Notes: generated from the letters alone by a model not told the origin. A DNA stretch of 64,000 bases from Herbaspirillum rhizosphaerae (GCF_001189965.1 NZ_LFLU01000001.1:248001-312000); one strand, 5' to 3'. Shown: positions 43,771 through 53,281, numbered from the stretch's first letter. A program made the numbers and translations.

Positions 43771-45996
43771 ATGCATACACCAGGAATCGACGAGGCCGGT
43801 CCGCCGCCCGGGGAGGTTGATTTGCCGCCGGGTTGGATCGCCCGTGGGCAGGCGCTGCTGCGGCATGTGCCGGCGGCGCTCCTGATTGCGGTGATTTCCA
43901 TGAGTTACGCAGCCAGCTACGGCGCCATGATTTTCGGGCATGGCGGTAGTGTGCTGTTGCAAGCGGGCCTGCCTCTTCTGTTTGTGACGACGTGCGCTGT
44001 GATGCTGGTGGCCGCCTGGCGCAGCTCGCTGCCGTTTGTTGTGGGCGGTGCCGATTCCAATTCAACCGGTATTCTGGCGCTGATGGTAACCGGCATGTGG
44101 GCTGCCCTCGGCGAGGCGAAGGTCGCGCCGCAAGAAGCGCTGGCGACCGTGCTGACGGCGGTGGCGATCAGTACGGTGCTGGTGGGCGTGTTCCTGACGA
44201 TGCTGGGTGCGACGCGACGCGGCAACCTGGTGCAGTTCATACCCTTCCCGGTGGTGGGCGGTTTTCTGGCTGGGACCGGTTATTTGTTGTGGACCGGCGC
44301 ATTCGGTATCCTGACCGGCTTGCCGGTCGCCGGTAACGTGCTGGAAGGATTGTCGCACCTGCATTGGGTGACCGTATTGCCGGTGTTGATTGTTGCGGTC
44401 GGCATGCTTGGCCTGCCAAGGCGCAAGTTCGATCATCCTGCGGTGTTGCCGGTTGCGCTGGCGATGGCCTGTCTGGTGTTTTTTGCCGGCATCGCCATAT
44501 CGGGCGTGTCGGTTGCACAAGCGCGTGCTTTGGGCTGGCTGTATGAGCCGCTGAGCCTGAACGGATTTCATTCGCCGTTGACGTATTCGCTTGCTCAGGT
44601 CGATTGGGGGCTGATTGCGGCGCACTATAGCGAGTTGCTGGCCCTGATGGCGGTCATGACGCTGACGATCCTGTTCAATGCCACCGGCGTCGGTCTGGCG
44701 ACCCGGCACGATGTCGACTTCAACCACGAGTTGCGTACGGCCGGGGTGGCGAATATGTTGACCGGCCTGCTCGGCGGCGTGGCCGGTTGCCAGTCTCTGA
44801 GCCGTACCTTGCTGAGCTATCAGTCGGGCACGCGCAATCGCATGGCTGCCGTGATGGCGGCTGTCATGTGCCTGGTCTGTGCGATATTTTTTCTGCCGGC
44901 GATTGAGTTCTTGCCCAAACCGGTGCTGGCGGGCTTGCTGGTCGGACTGGGTGGTTCCTTGCTCAACGAATGGGTGCTGAAATCACGGCGCCGGCTGGCG
45001 CGAGGCGACTATCTGCTGATTCTCCTGATCCTGGCAGTGATTGCCTGGTCGGGCTTTGTCACTGGCGTGGCATTGGGGATCGTGGTGGCGTGCATATTGT
45101 TTGTGGTGGACTACGGCCGCATCTCTTGCGTGAAGATGGAGTTCACCGGTGCGGCATTGCACTCGCGCATGGAGCGCACCATGGAAACCAATGCGCAGCT
45201 CAAGCAAAGCGGCGAACGCGTGTTTGGCATCTGCCTGCAAGGATTTTTGTTCTTCGGCAGCGCCAATCAAATGGTCCGGCGCGTGCGCGAGCAACTGCGT
45301 TTGCCGCGCGAATTCATCATCATCGATTTTCGCCACGTGCAGGGACTGGATGCATCGACGTCGCAAAGTTTCGTCAAACTGGCGCAGGTGTGCGAACAGC
45401 ACAAGACTACGCTGATCCTGACCGGCATTAGCGAGCGCATTCGTTTGCCGATCACGCGTGCGGCCGCTCACGGTCGGGCGCCGCAAGAATTCGCCGATCT
45501 GGATGCCGCATTGGAATGGGTAGAAAACCGCATGCTGGCGGCCCAGGCAGAAAATGTCGCGGGCAATGCCTTGCGCGACAGCCTGGCGGAATATTTCGAT
45601 GTGCGCGAACTGGCCTCGCTATTTTCCCGAATGGAAACGGTCACGCTGGAAGCCGGCACGCTGTTGTTCCAGAGAGGCGAGATTGGCGACTGCATGTATT
45701 TCATCGAAGAAGGCCAGGTCAGCATTTCGCTGATGCTGGGCGATGGCAAGCGGATGCGCCTGCGCTCTTTCGGCAGCGCCACCATCGTCGGCGAGATGGC
45801 CTTGTACAGCGGGCAGAAGCGCACCGCAGACGTTATCACCGACCGCCGTACGGTGGTCTACAAACTGAGCATGTCGCGGCTGCGGCAACTGGAACGCGAA
45901 GACGCCAGCGCCGCCATGCAACTGCACAACTATGTCATCAAGGTGCTGGCCAGTCGTTTGACGCTGACCAATGAAGCCTACCGGCTGACGTATTAA
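43771..45996 (+). CDS. SulP-family anion transporter with STAS and cyclic-nucleotide-binding domains
   Basis: A 741-residue protein. Residues 25-430 are SulP transporter helices (VISMSYAASYGAMIFGHGG, FIPFPVVGGFLAGTGYLLW, GVANMLTGLLGGVAGCQSLS). Then come a STAS domain (about 450-570; FGICLQGFLFFGSANQMVRR and IIDFRHVQGLDASTSQSF) and a C-terminal cNMP-binding domain (about 600-720; TLLFQRGEIGDCMYFIEEGQ, FGSATIVGEMALYSGQKRTA, a phosphate-cassette-like GEMALYSGQKRTAD). The combination suggests an anion or bicarbonate/sulfate carrier gated by a cyclic nucleotide. The start is uncertain: 43732 adds 13 residues, but TATAAG just upstream of it could be a -10 element. The gene is divergent from tRNA-Lys. 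Confidence 0.85.
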   Translation: MHTPGIDEAGPPPGEVDLPPGWIARGQALLRHVPAALLIAVISMSYAASYGAMIFGHGGSVLLQAGLPLLFVTTCAVMLVAAWRSSLPFVVGGADSNSTGILALMVTGMWAALGEAKVAPQEALATVLTAVAISTVLVGVFLTMLGATRRGNLVQFIPFPVVGGFLAGTGYLLWTGAFGILTGLPVAGNVLEGLSHLHWVTVLPVLIVAVGMLGLPRRKFDHPAVLPVALAMACLVFFAGIAISGVSVAQARALGWLYEPLSLNGFHSPLTYSLAQVDWGLIAAHYSELLALMAVMTLTILFNATGVGLATRHDVDFNHELRTAGVANMLTGLLGGVAGCQSLSRTLLSYQSGTRNRMAAVMAAVMCLVCAIFFLPAIEFLPKPVLAGLLVGLGGSLLNEWVLKSRRRLARGDYLLILLILAVIAWSGFVTGVALGIVVACILFVVDYGRISCVKMEFTGAALHSRMERTMETNAQLKQSGERVFGICLQGFLFFGSANQMVRRVREQLRLPREFIIIDFRHVQGLDASTSQSFVKLAQVCEQHKTTLILTGISERIRLPITRAAAHGRAPQEFADLDAALEWVENRMLAAQAENVAGNALRDSLAEYFDVRELASLFSRMETVTLEAGTLLFQRGEIGDCMYFIEEGQVSISLMLGDGKRMRLRSFGSATIVGEMALYSGQKRTADVITDRRTVVYKLSMSRLRQLEREDASAAMQLHNYVIKVLASRLTLTNEAYRLTY

Positions 45997-46023
45997 GCGC
46001 GGTCGCTTGGCCCGGACGGGACA

Positions 46024-46848
46024 TCAGAAATTGCTCTTGATCCCGTTCACCCACGACTTGGCCGGCAACTTGGTGGCGGCGGTGATGGCGGCGGCGCGTT
46101 CATACAGGGCGGGGAAGTCCGGCTCGAACTTGTTCTTGAAGGCGAGCGCGACGACGTTGCCGTCATGGACTTCCGGCAACGAGATCACTTGGCCGAAAGC
46201 ATAGCGCATCGCCTTGAGGTTCTTGGCGTAGCTGGGATGATCGCCGAACAGGTTGACCGTCATCACGCCGTTGTCGCTCAGGCTGTCGCGGCAGGCGACG
46301 TAGAACTCCGGCGTGTCCAGCACCGGGCCGCGCGCGGTGGCGTCGTACAGATCGACTTGCAAGGCGTCGATGGCGCCGGCGCGTTGCGGGTCGTGGATGA
46401 AATCGTTGGCGTCCATTTCAAGGATGGACAGGCGGTCGTCTTCCGGCGGCAGCTTGAACATGCTGTTGCAGATCGCGATGACGGACGGATTCAATTCCAC
46501 CGCAGTCACGCGCGCTTCCGGAAACTGGCGGTAGCTGAACTTGGTCAGCGCGGCGGTGCCGAGGCCGAGTTGCACGATGTGTTGCGGCGCGTCGTTGAAC
46601 AGCATCCAGCTCATCATCTGCTGGGCGTATTCCAGTTCGATCCAGTCGGGTTTGCGGATGCGCATGGCGCCTTGCACCCATTCCGTTCCGAAATGCAGGT
46701 AGCGGACGCCGTCCTGCTCCGACAGCGTCACCGGTGCAAATTTCGGTTTGCGCGGCGCGGCGGCTTTCGGCTTGGACTTTTCCTTGTCGGGGCCGGGACC
46801 GGCTTTGGTATTGGCTTGCGCCTCAATGGATTTTCTTCTGATTAACAT
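46024..46848 (-). CDS. Spermidine-synthase-like methyltransferase-fold protein
   Basis: The 274-residue protein has a basic, low-complexity start (KSIEAQANTKAGPGPDKEKS), then a polyamine-synthase-like core: QHIVQLGLGTAALTKFSYR is the SAM-fold glycine loop, VTAVELNPSVIAICNSMFKL the acidic strand and DALQVDLYDATARGPVLDTP the catalytic strand region. It lacks the typical GGGDGG of SpeE, so it belongs to the broad SpeE-like group rather than proven spermidine synthases. The ATG at 46848 is chosen because the upstream residues are non-homologous. Confidence 0.75.
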   Translation of the reverse strand: MLIRRKSIEAQANTKAGPGPDKEKSKPKAAAPRKPKFAPVTLSEQDGVRYLHFGTEWVQGAMRIRKPDWIELEYAQQMMSWMLFNDAPQHIVQLGLGTAALTKFSYRQFPEARVTAVELNPSVIAICNSMFKLPPEDDRLSILEMDANDFIHDPQRAGAIDALQVDLYDATARGPVLDTPEFYVACRDSLSDNGVMTVNLFGDHPSYAKNLKAMRYAFGQVISLPEVHDGNVVALAFKNKFEPDFPALYERAAAITAATKLPAKSWVNGIKSNF

Positions 46849-46976
46849 GATGGTGCCTGCATTCGAATTGCCGAATGATACCTTGTCGGGCGGTCTTGCA
46901 TGAAATGCCGGAAACGACAAACACCGCGCCGGGGCGAGCATCCCCGGGCGCGGCGTCCGATTTCCGGGCCGGCTGC

Positions 46977-48224
46977 TTAGCGAACGGCCTGCGTGGCGGC
47001 GGCAAAGAAGTCGTTGTCGCCGACCGGCGCGCTGCCGGTTGGCTTGGGCAGGGCGCCCCAGACCACGATGACGACGTTTTCCTTCGGATTCATGTAAATG
47101 TGCTGGCCGAAGATGCCGCGTGCTTCAAAGGCGCCTTCGTTGATGGTGCCGGCGGCATCGGGAATCGGCCACAGCATGTAGCCGTAGTTGACCAGTTTGC
47201 CGTCCACCATCTTGGGACTGCCGGCATCCCTGACCCAGTTGTCGGGCAGGATCTGTTCGCCGCCGGCCTTGCCGCCGCCCAGCATGAACAGGCCGAAGCG
47301 GCCGTAGTCGCGCAAGGTCGCCGACAAGCCGCTGCCGCCGACTTCGAGGCCGTCAGGCGATTCCAGCCACCAGGTCGCATCCGACTCCATGCCGAATTTG
47401 CCCCAGATGCGTTCGTTCAGATACTGCGCCACCGGCTTGCCGACTGCAGCACGCACCAGTGCGCCGGCAACCTGCGTTTCGCCGGTGCTGTAGTTCCAGC
47501 GGGTACCTGGCGCGGCGGCGCGCGGCAGTTTGGACATCAGTTGCAGCACGGCGCCGGGCTTCTGCATGGTCTGCACTTCCAGCATCTGGCGGCGGTCGGA
47601 TTTGGGATTGACGTAGGTCTCGTCCCAGCGCACGCCGGACGCCATCTGCAGCAAGTTCTTCACCGACACGCCGTCGTAGGCGCTGCCTTTGAGTTCGGGC
47701 AGATAGTTGACGATGGGATCGTCGATGCTCTTGATATGGCCGTCCTTGATCGCCGCGCCGATCAGCGTTGCGGTGATCGATTTGACCACCGACATCGACA
47801 TCCAGCGGGTCTTTTCGCTGTTGCCGAGCTGGTAGTTTTCAAACACGATCTTGCCGTCTTTCAGCACCAGCAGGCCGCCGACGCGGTTGAGCGAGACGTA
47901 GTCGTAGAGGTCGAAGTTCTTGCCGTTGGATTTGAAGACGAAATTCTTCAGTTGCTTGTCGCTGGCCGGCAGCGGATAGGCCTTGCCCGAGGCAGGCACG
48001 GTGCGCGTCGAGAACAGGCGGTCGATGTTGCGGAAGGTGTTGGCCTGGATATCCGGCATCAGCGCGCCGTCATAGACTTGCTGGACGGTGCCGATCTTTT
48101 CGGCGGCATGCACGTTGACCGGTGTCTGGGCCTGTACTGGCGTCTGCATCAGCCCGGCGCTGAAGGCCAGGGCAATGAACAGGACGGTCTTTTTGACATG
48201 CAGCGGCTTGTCGCGTGTGGACAT
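46977..48224 (-). CDS. Exported serine hydrolase of the beta-lactamase (class C) fold
   Basis: A 415-residue protein with a signal peptide (KTVLFIALAFSAGLMQTPVQ, cleavage near QAQTPV). The SxxK motif is SVVK (in WMSMSVVKSITATLIG), and YST in RWNYSTGETQ replaces the YxN motif. Later TLRDYGRFGLFMLGGG and YGYMLWPIPD fit the PF00144 family of esterases and DD-peptidases. True cephalosporinases have YxN and KTG; here the KTG region is not clear, so an esterase or peptidase role is likelier than resistance. The start follows AAGGAGACACTTC. Confidence 0.85.
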   Translation of the reverse strand: MSTRDKPLHVKKTVLFIALAFSAGLMQTPVQAQTPVNVHAAEKIGTVQQVYDGALMPDIQANTFRNIDRLFSTRTVPASGKAYPLPASDKQLKNFVFKSNGKNFDLYDYVSLNRVGGLLVLKDGKIVFENYQLGNSEKTRWMSMSVVKSITATLIGAAIKDGHIKSIDDPIVNYLPELKGSAYDGVSVKNLLQMASGVRWDETYVNPKSDRRQMLEVQTMQKPGAVLQLMSKLPRAAAPGTRWNYSTGETQVAGALVRAAVGKPVAQYLNERIWGKFGMESDATWWLESPDGLEVGGSGLSATLRDYGRFGLFMLGGGKAGGEQILPDNWVRDAGSPKMVDGKLVNYGYMLWPIPDAAGTINEGAFEARGIFGQHIYMNPKENVVIVVWGALPKPTGSAPVGDNDFFAAATQAVR

Positions 48225-48406
48225 GAAGTGTCTCCTTGATTGTCGTTATTAGAGGTGTACTGCTGTTGCCGGCATCATCATGGGTGAGCCGGTCAACCAA
48301 CCAAGCATAACAGCGATGTTGCAACAAGGAAATTGCGGGTGATGCGTAGGACAATTCTTCCATCGCGGCGGCGCGATCGTCGACGGTCATCGGCTACACT
48401 TCTGCC

Positions 48407-48547
48407 ATGCTGAAAAAAATCCTCTTCATCCTCAGGCTGGCCATCGTCTTCGCCGGCATCGTTCTGTTCGGGCGGGCAGTGGAATACCTTATTTTGAATG
48501 GCGGCTTCAACGGCTCGTTTTACGACATCCTCTTTTTCCGGTCATAG
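48407..48547 (+). CDS. 46-residue membrane peptide (candidate)
   Basis: A frame MLKKILFILRLAIVFAGIVL continuing into FGRAVEYLILNGGFNG, ending SFYDILFFRS. One clear membrane helix (residues 4-22) with basic N-terminal residues, then an amphipathic tail. No good ribosome site is visible. The frame is intact over 46 codons in a region that otherwise holds nothing, but coding is not certain. Confidence 0.4.
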   Translation: MLKKILFILRLAIVFAGIVLFGRAVEYLILNGGFNGSFYDILFFRS

Positions 48548-48700
48548 CGCGGATGCTTTTTCGCGCCGGGCCGCAAACCAGCCGGTTTCCACATAAACCG
48601 CACATCTTGTTCCCATGGTGCAGGTATCATGGTCGCGTCGCCGAAACATGACATTCCCATCGTTGGTCAACATTTACCTGTCAATAAAGGATCCACAGAA

Positions 48701-49396
48701 ATGAGTCATATCCACTTCATCGGTGGCGAAAAAGGCGGTGTCGGAAAATCGCTGGTCTCCCGCGTGCTGGCCCAGTATTTCATCGATTGGAACATCCCGT
48801 TTTTCGGTTTCGACACGGACAAATCGCATGGCGCGCTGTTGCGCTTCTACGCAGATTTTTCCGCGCCGCTCGTGCTTGACCGGCACGACAGCCTCGATCC
48901 CATCATCGAACGCGCACTGGAAGATCCGCAACGCCGCATTCTGGTGGACCTCGCGGCCCAGACCCAGCAGTCGCTGTCGACGTGGATAGAGGACTCCGGC
49001 GTGCTCGACTTTGCGCAAGAGCAGGGGATGACGCTGACCTGGTGGCATGTCATGGATACCGGCCGCGACTCGGTGGATCTGCTGAAGAAGTGGCTCGATC
49101 AGTTCGGCGGGCGGCTCAAGCTGGTGCTGGTGCTCAATGAAGTCCGCGGCGACCGTTTTGAAATCCTGGACGCCTCCGGCGAGCGTGAGCGCGCTGAGAA
49201 GCTGGGCGCGAATGTGGTCACCCTGCGCCGCCTGCCCGATACCACCATGCAGAGAATCGATCAGCAGAGTGCGAGCTTCTGGGCTGCGCTCAATCAACCG
49301 GGCAGCGGAAGCGCCGGCCTCGGCATGCTGGAACGCCAGCGCGTCAAGGTGTGGCTGAACCGCGCTTATGCCGATATCGGCAAGCTCGCCTTGTAG
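48701..49396 (+). CDS. Orphan ParA/MinD-like P-loop ATPase
   Basis: A 231-residue protein with the deviant Walker A GGEKGGVGKS (residues 8-17), Walker A' region FFGFDTDKSHGALLRFYADF and RILVDLAAQTQQSLSTWIED as Walker B. The family is close to MobD/ParA-like mobilization ATPases found alone on betaproteobacterial chromosomes and plasmids. No ParB partner is adjacent; the ParB-like gene at 22330 is 25 kb away. Function unknown. The ATG at 48701 has AAAGGATCC upstream and starts right at the domain. Confidence 0.8.
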   Translation: MSHIHFIGGEKGGVGKSLVSRVLAQYFIDWNIPFFGFDTDKSHGALLRFYADFSAPLVLDRHDSLDPIIERALEDPQRRILVDLAAQTQQSLSTWIEDSGVLDFAQEQGMTLTWWHVMDTGRDSVDLLKKWLDQFGGRLKLVLVLNEVRGDRFEILDASGERERAEKLGANVVTLRRLPDTTMQRIDQQSASFWAALNQPGSGSAGLGMLERQRVKVWLNRAYADIGKLAL

Positions 49397-49404
49397 AAGG
49401 AAAT

Positions 49405-49488
49405 GGCCGAAGCAGCCGGTGCGAAGTCGAAGTGCAGTGCATTTCTGCAGATCGTTTCGACAGGCTGCTTCGACAGGTTGCTTCGGCC
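49405..49488. repeat. Long inverted repeat
   Basis: GGCCGAAGCAGCC (49405-49417) pairs with GGTTGCTTCGGCC (49476-49488) at 12 of 13 positions. Inside, CGACAGGCTGCTT is followed at once by CGACAGGTTGCTT. It lies between the converging ATPase and M20 genes and may act as a terminator. Confidence 0.5.
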
Positions 49489-49551
49489 TTGCAGGTTTGA
49501 ATTGCTCAGCGCGACCTGCTCTCCGCAGCGCTGAACATCAAAGGGCGGACC

Positions 49552-50745
49552 TCAGGCTGCCGCCAGAAACGCCTCCGCCAGCCTGACCCAATACGTTGCC
49601 CCGATCGGCAACAGATCGTCGTTGAAGTCATAGCTGGGATTGTGCAGGTTGCACGGTCCGATCGCATGGCCGCTGTCGCGGTGATCGCCTTCGCCGTTGC
49701 CGATGAATACATAGCAGCCCGGCTTGTGCAGCATCATGTACGAAAAGTCTTCGCCCGCCATCGACGGCTCGACATTGGTGTTGACCTGTTCCACGCCGAC
49801 GATGCTTTGCATCACGCCGACCGCAAAAGCGGTTTCCCTGGCGTGGTTGACCAGCGGCGGATAACTGCGCAGCAGCTTGAATTCGACTTCTGCCCCGAAA
49901 GCGGCGGCGGTGTGGGTGGCGATGTCGTGCATGCGGCGCTCGATCAGGTCCAGCACTTCCATGCTGAAAGTGCGCACGGTGCCGCTCAGGGTGGCGTCGT
50001 CCGGGATCACGTTGATGGCGCTGCCGGTGTGGATCTGCGTCACCGACAGCACGGTGGAATCGTTGGGATTGGTATTGCGCGCGACGATGGTTTGCCAGCT
50101 CAGTGCGATCTGCGCCGCCACGATCACCGGGTCGATGCTTTTGTGCGGTTGCGCCGCGTGCGAGCCCTTGCCCTTGACCTTGACCTGAAACGCGTTGCTC
50201 GACGCCATGATCGCCCCCGGGCGCACGCCGAAACTGCCGACCGGCATGCCCGGCCAGTTGTGCATGCCGAACACGGCATCCATCGGGCATTGTTCGAACA
50301 AGCCATCCTTGATCATCTTGTCGGCGCCTTGTCCGCCTTCTTCGGCCGGCTGAAAAATCAGGTAGATCGTGCCGTCGAAATCGCGATGCTGCGACAGGTG
50401 GCGAGCCGCGCCGAGCAGCATGGCGGTGTGGCCGTCATGGCCGCAGGCGTGCATTTTCCCGGCGTGGCGGGACGCGTGCGGGAACGTGTTGAGTTCCTGC
50501 ATCGGCAGCGCATCCATGTCGGCGCGCAGGCCGACGGAGCGCTTGCCCTCGCCGTTCTTGAGAATGCCGACCACGCCGGTGCCGCCCAGGCCGCGCAAGA
50601 CCGGAATGCCCCACTCGGTCAGTTTGGCGGCGATGGTGTCGGCGGTACGGTGTTCTTCGTAACGCAGTTCGGGATGGGCGTGCAGATCGCGGCGGATTTG
50701 CTGGATTTCCGAATGAAATCCGATGATGTGATCGATCAACTTCAT
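49552..50745 (-). CDS. M20-family amidohydrolase (hippurate hydrolase/IAA-amino-acid hydrolase type)
   Basis: A 397-residue metallopeptidase-fold enzyme. Metal and catalytic motifs: HACGHDGHTAML, IFQPAEEGGQGADKMI (Glu pair) and the late MAGEDFSYM. MHNWPGMPVGSF and the dimer domain follow the M20D pattern. Such enzymes cleave amide bonds of acylated amino acids, including plant auxin conjugates in relatives, or N-acyl amino acids. The ATG at 50745 follows AAAGGCAAGC. It is followed on its 5' side by a polar amino-acid binding protein gene in the same direction, suggesting uptake and cleavage work together. Confidence 0.88.
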   Translation of the reverse strand: MKLIDHIIGFHSEIQQIRRDLHAHPELRYEEHRTADTIAAKLTEWGIPVLRGLGGTGVVGILKNGEGKRSVGLRADMDALPMQELNTFPHASRHAGKMHACGHDGHTAMLLGAARHLSQHRDFDGTIYLIFQPAEEGGQGADKMIKDGLFEQCPMDAVFGMHNWPGMPVGSFGVRPGAIMASSNAFQVKVKGKGSHAAQPHKSIDPVIVAAQIALSWQTIVARNTNPNDSTVLSVTQIHTGSAINVIPDDATLSGTVRTFSMEVLDLIERRMHDIATHTAAAFGAEVEFKLLRSYPPLVNHARETAFAVGVMQSIVGVEQVNTNVEPSMAGEDFSYMMLHKPGCYVFIGNGEGDHRDSGHAIGPCNLHNPSYDFNDDLLPIGATYWVRLAEAFLAAA

Positions 50746-50896
50746 GATGCTTGCCTTTGTAAGCTCTTGCTTCCAGATGCGATTGCCGGGAGCCTGGATA
50801 AACCTGCTGCACAACGCTCGCCCTGTTTCACTACGGCGGCCTTGCCGGTGGTGGTTTCCCGAAGCTCCCTGTCGCACAGAGCTGCTTCAGGTCCTC

Positions 50897-51694
50897 TTAT
50901 TCAAATTGCTTCGCCATTTTTTCCGGCAGGGGAACGTTGAGCCATTTCTGCACGATCGCGTTCAGTTCATTGCTCTTTTTGGCTTGCGTCAATGCGGTAT
51001 TGACCTTGGCCATCAGCGCCGGTTCATCCTTGAGCAGGCCGACGTAGCAGCCCGACTCCTGGATGATGTATTTCATTTGCGGCTTGTTGGAAGGCATCTT
51101 TTCCGCCAGCGCAACCGCGACGAAATCGCCGGTGCCGACCAGTTGCACCTGACCCGCGAGATAGGCGGCGATCATGCCGTTGTTGTCTTCGTAGCGTTTG
51201 ATGGTGGCGCTGGAGGGCGCAGTTTCGGTGAGCTGGATGTCCTGGAAGGTGCCGCGCGCAACGCCCACCACCTTGCCGGCCAGATCGGCGGGACCTGCAA
51301 CCTTGAGATTGGCCGGGCCGAACACGCTGTTGTTGTACGGCGAGTAGGGTTGCGAAAAGGCGATCACTTTTTCGCGCTCGGCATTCTTGCCCAGGGTGGA
51401 AATGGCGAGGTCAGCCTTGTGCGTCTGCAGGTAGGCGATGCGGTTGGCGCTGGTCACCGGCACCAGTTCAAGTTTCATTCCCATGTTCTTGGCGATCAGC
51501 GTCGCCACATCGATGTCCAGGCCTTGCAGCTTCAGGTCCTGGGTGACCGAGCCGAACGGCGCAAAGTCCTGCGGCACGGCGATGCGCAAAACACCGCGTT
51601 TCTGAATGTCGGCCAGCGCGTCGGCGTGGGCATTGGTTGCTGCAAGGGAAAGCAGATTCATGGACAACAGGAGCAGCAGCTTTGCAAATTTCAT
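50897..51694 (-). CDS. Amino-acid ABC transporter periplasmic binding protein
   Basis: A 265-residue family-3 binding protein with signal peptide (MKFAKLLLLLSMNLLSLAAT, cleavage near AHADA). Family blocks: LADIQKRGVLRIAVPQDFAP, GLDIDVATLIAKNMGMKLEL, KADLAISTLGKNAEREKVIA and VVGVARGTFQD. Ligand likely polar or acidic amino acids. It precedes the M20 gene in transcription, 151 bases apart. Permease genes are not in the window. The start has CAGGTGAGACC and replaces a longer frame. Confidence 0.85.
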   Translation of the reverse strand: MKFAKLLLLLSMNLLSLAATNAHADALADIQKRGVLRIAVPQDFAPFGSVTQDLKLQGLDIDVATLIAKNMGMKLELVPVTSANRIAYLQTHKADLAISTLGKNAEREKVIAFSQPYSPYNNSVFGPANLKVAGPADLAGKVVGVARGTFQDIQLTETAPSSATIKRYEDNNGMIAAYLAGQVQLVGTGDFVAVALAEKMPSNKPQMKYIIQESGCYVGLLKDEPALMAKVNTALTQAKKSNELNAIVQKWLNVPLPEKMAKQFE

Positions 51695-51908
51695 TGGTCT
51701 CACCTGAGAGGGATTAGTAAACACCGATCCGGCACGAAAAGCGCCGTATCGGATGCGCCGGAAATAAGATTCCAATTAAGCAATATACATGCCACGGCTT
51801 ACAGAAATCTCGAAAAACTTGCCTTGAAAATCACCTTCGAAACGGCGGGGTTTCACCTATCTTAATACCGCCCGGACCTTTCTTGCCGAGGACGTGGTTT
51901 GGTCTGTG

Positions 51909-52424
51909 TTATTCCGCAAACACCCGGGGGGCGGCATCCCCTGTTTTTAATTGTTCCCACTCTCTTTTTTTCTCCGCATAAGGACGGGTAAAAGCGGGGC
52001 TGCTCGACGGCAATCTGATGATCCGATAATTACCCGCGATACTTCCCAGGGCCTTCAAGCCAAGCTTCTCGGCAGTCCCGCCATTGAAGGCAATGATGCG
52101 CAACTGCGGCAAGGTGTTCAGGAGCTGGACCAGGTCGTTGTGAACATGGTCGCGGATATTGCTGTCCAGGCTTCCTTCCCGTCGCGCTTCTGCGACGACA
52201 TCCCACAAACCGACGCCGTTTTTCAACAGCGTTTCCAGCCGCTGCGGATAGGGCAATGACACCAGATCGGCACCGATCACATCGGACATCAACGCCCAGA
52301 ATTTATTTTGCGGATGCGCGTAGTACTGGCTGTGCGCCAACGAGGCTTCGCCGGGCAGGCTGCCGAGGATCAGGATGCGGGTGTTGGCGTCGGTGACGTG
52401 AGGGAAGCTGCGTTTGCGGGACAT
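51909..52424 (-). CDS. DNA-deoxyinosine (hypoxanthine) glycosylase, UDG superfamily family 6
   Basis: A 171-residue DNA repair enzyme. LILGSLPGEASLAHSQYYAH then PQNKFWALM is the diagnostic active-site block of family 6 glycosylases, and NGGTAEKLG with LPSSSPAFTRPYAEK supplies the second motif (SPA). The enzyme removes deaminated adenine from DNA. The ATG at 52424 begins at the conserved start MSRKRSFPHV. It is divergent from the SDR gene. Confidence 0.88.
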   Translation of the reverse strand: MSRKRSFPHVTDANTRILILGSLPGEASLAHSQYYAHPQNKFWALMSDVIGADLVSLPYPQRLETLLKNGVGLWDVVAEARREGSLDSNIRDHVHNDLVQLLNTLPQLRIIAFNGGTAEKLGLKALGSIAGNYRIIRLPSSSPAFTRPYAEKKREWEQLKTGDAAPRVFAE

Positions 52425-52531
52425 GGGAATGAAGAATGATGTTGAGCCAGGCGGCAACGCGGCGGGGTGAATAAGGCTACACTATTCGGCGGAGGTTTTC
52501 TTCATCCACACCAACTTACAAGGATAACTAT

Positions 52532-53281
52532 ATGGGACAACCAGTCATTATCGTCACCGGCGGCAGCCGCGGTATCGGTGCTGCAGTCGCACAATCGGCG
52601 GCGGCGCGCGGCTATGCGGTCGCCATCAGCTATGTATCGAATCGCGCTGCGGCTGACGCCGTGGTGGACGGCATCGTCAAGGCCGGCGGACGCGCCATTG
52701 CGGTCAAGTCCGACGTCGCCGTGGAAGCCGATATCCTGCAGCTGTTCCAGACCGTCGACAAGGAGTTGGGCACGCTCACCGCGCTGGTCAACAACGCCGG
52801 CATCCTGGAACATCAGACACGCGTGGAAGAAATGACGGCCGAGCGCATCAATCGCGTGCTGTTGACCAACGTCACCGGCAGTTTCCTGTGCGCGCGCGAA
52901 GCGGTGCGCCGCATGTCGACCCGACACGGCGGCAAGGGCGGGGCCATCGTCAACCTGTCGTCGATGGCGGCCAAGCTGGGCGGTCCCGGCGAATACGTCG
53001 ACTACGCCGCCTCGAAAGGCGCAATCGATGCCTTCACCATCGGCTTGTCCAAGGAAGTCGCCGCCGAAGGCATCCGCGTCAATGCGATTCGTCCGGGTCT
53101 GATCTATACCGACATCCATGCCAGCGGCGGTGAAGCCGGACGGGTCGATCGCCTCAAGGATGCCGTGCCGATGAAGCGCGGCGGTACGGCGGAAGAGGTC
53201 GCCAACGCCGTCCTGTGGTTGCTGTCCGACGAAGCCTCTTACGCGACGGGCACCTTCATCGACGTCTCGGGCGGTCGCTGA
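52532..53281 (+). CDS. Short-chain dehydrogenase/reductase
   Basis: A 249-residue classical SDR. TGGSRGIGAA is the cofactor loop, LVNNAGIL the core strand, and Ser in NLSSMAAKLG with YAASKGAIDA gives the Ser-Tyr-Lys set. The Ser-Tyr-Lys catalytic order and NADP-type loop (YVSNRAAADA, basic Arg) suggest NADPH. It resembles glucose-1-dehydrogenase-like and FabG-like members; substrate unknown. AAGGATAACTAT precedes the ATG. Confidence 0.92.
   Translation: MGQPVIIVTGGSRGIGAAVAQSAAARGYAVAISYVSNRAAADAVVDGIVKAGGRAIAVKSDVAVEADILQLFQTVDKELGTLTALVNNAGILEHQTRVEEMTAERINRVLLTNVTGSFLCAREAVRRMSTRHGGKGGAIVNLSSMAAKLGGPGEYVDYAASKGAIDAFTIGLSKEVAAEGIRVNAIRPGLIYTDIHASGGEAGRVDRLKDAVPMKRGGTAEEVANAVLWLLSDEASYATGTFIDVSGGR

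Noticed and set aside
46977-48224. AmpC-type cephalosporinase
   Set aside because: SxxK is present but the second motif is YST rather than YxN and no clear KTG is seen, so it is called a serine hydrolase of the same fold.
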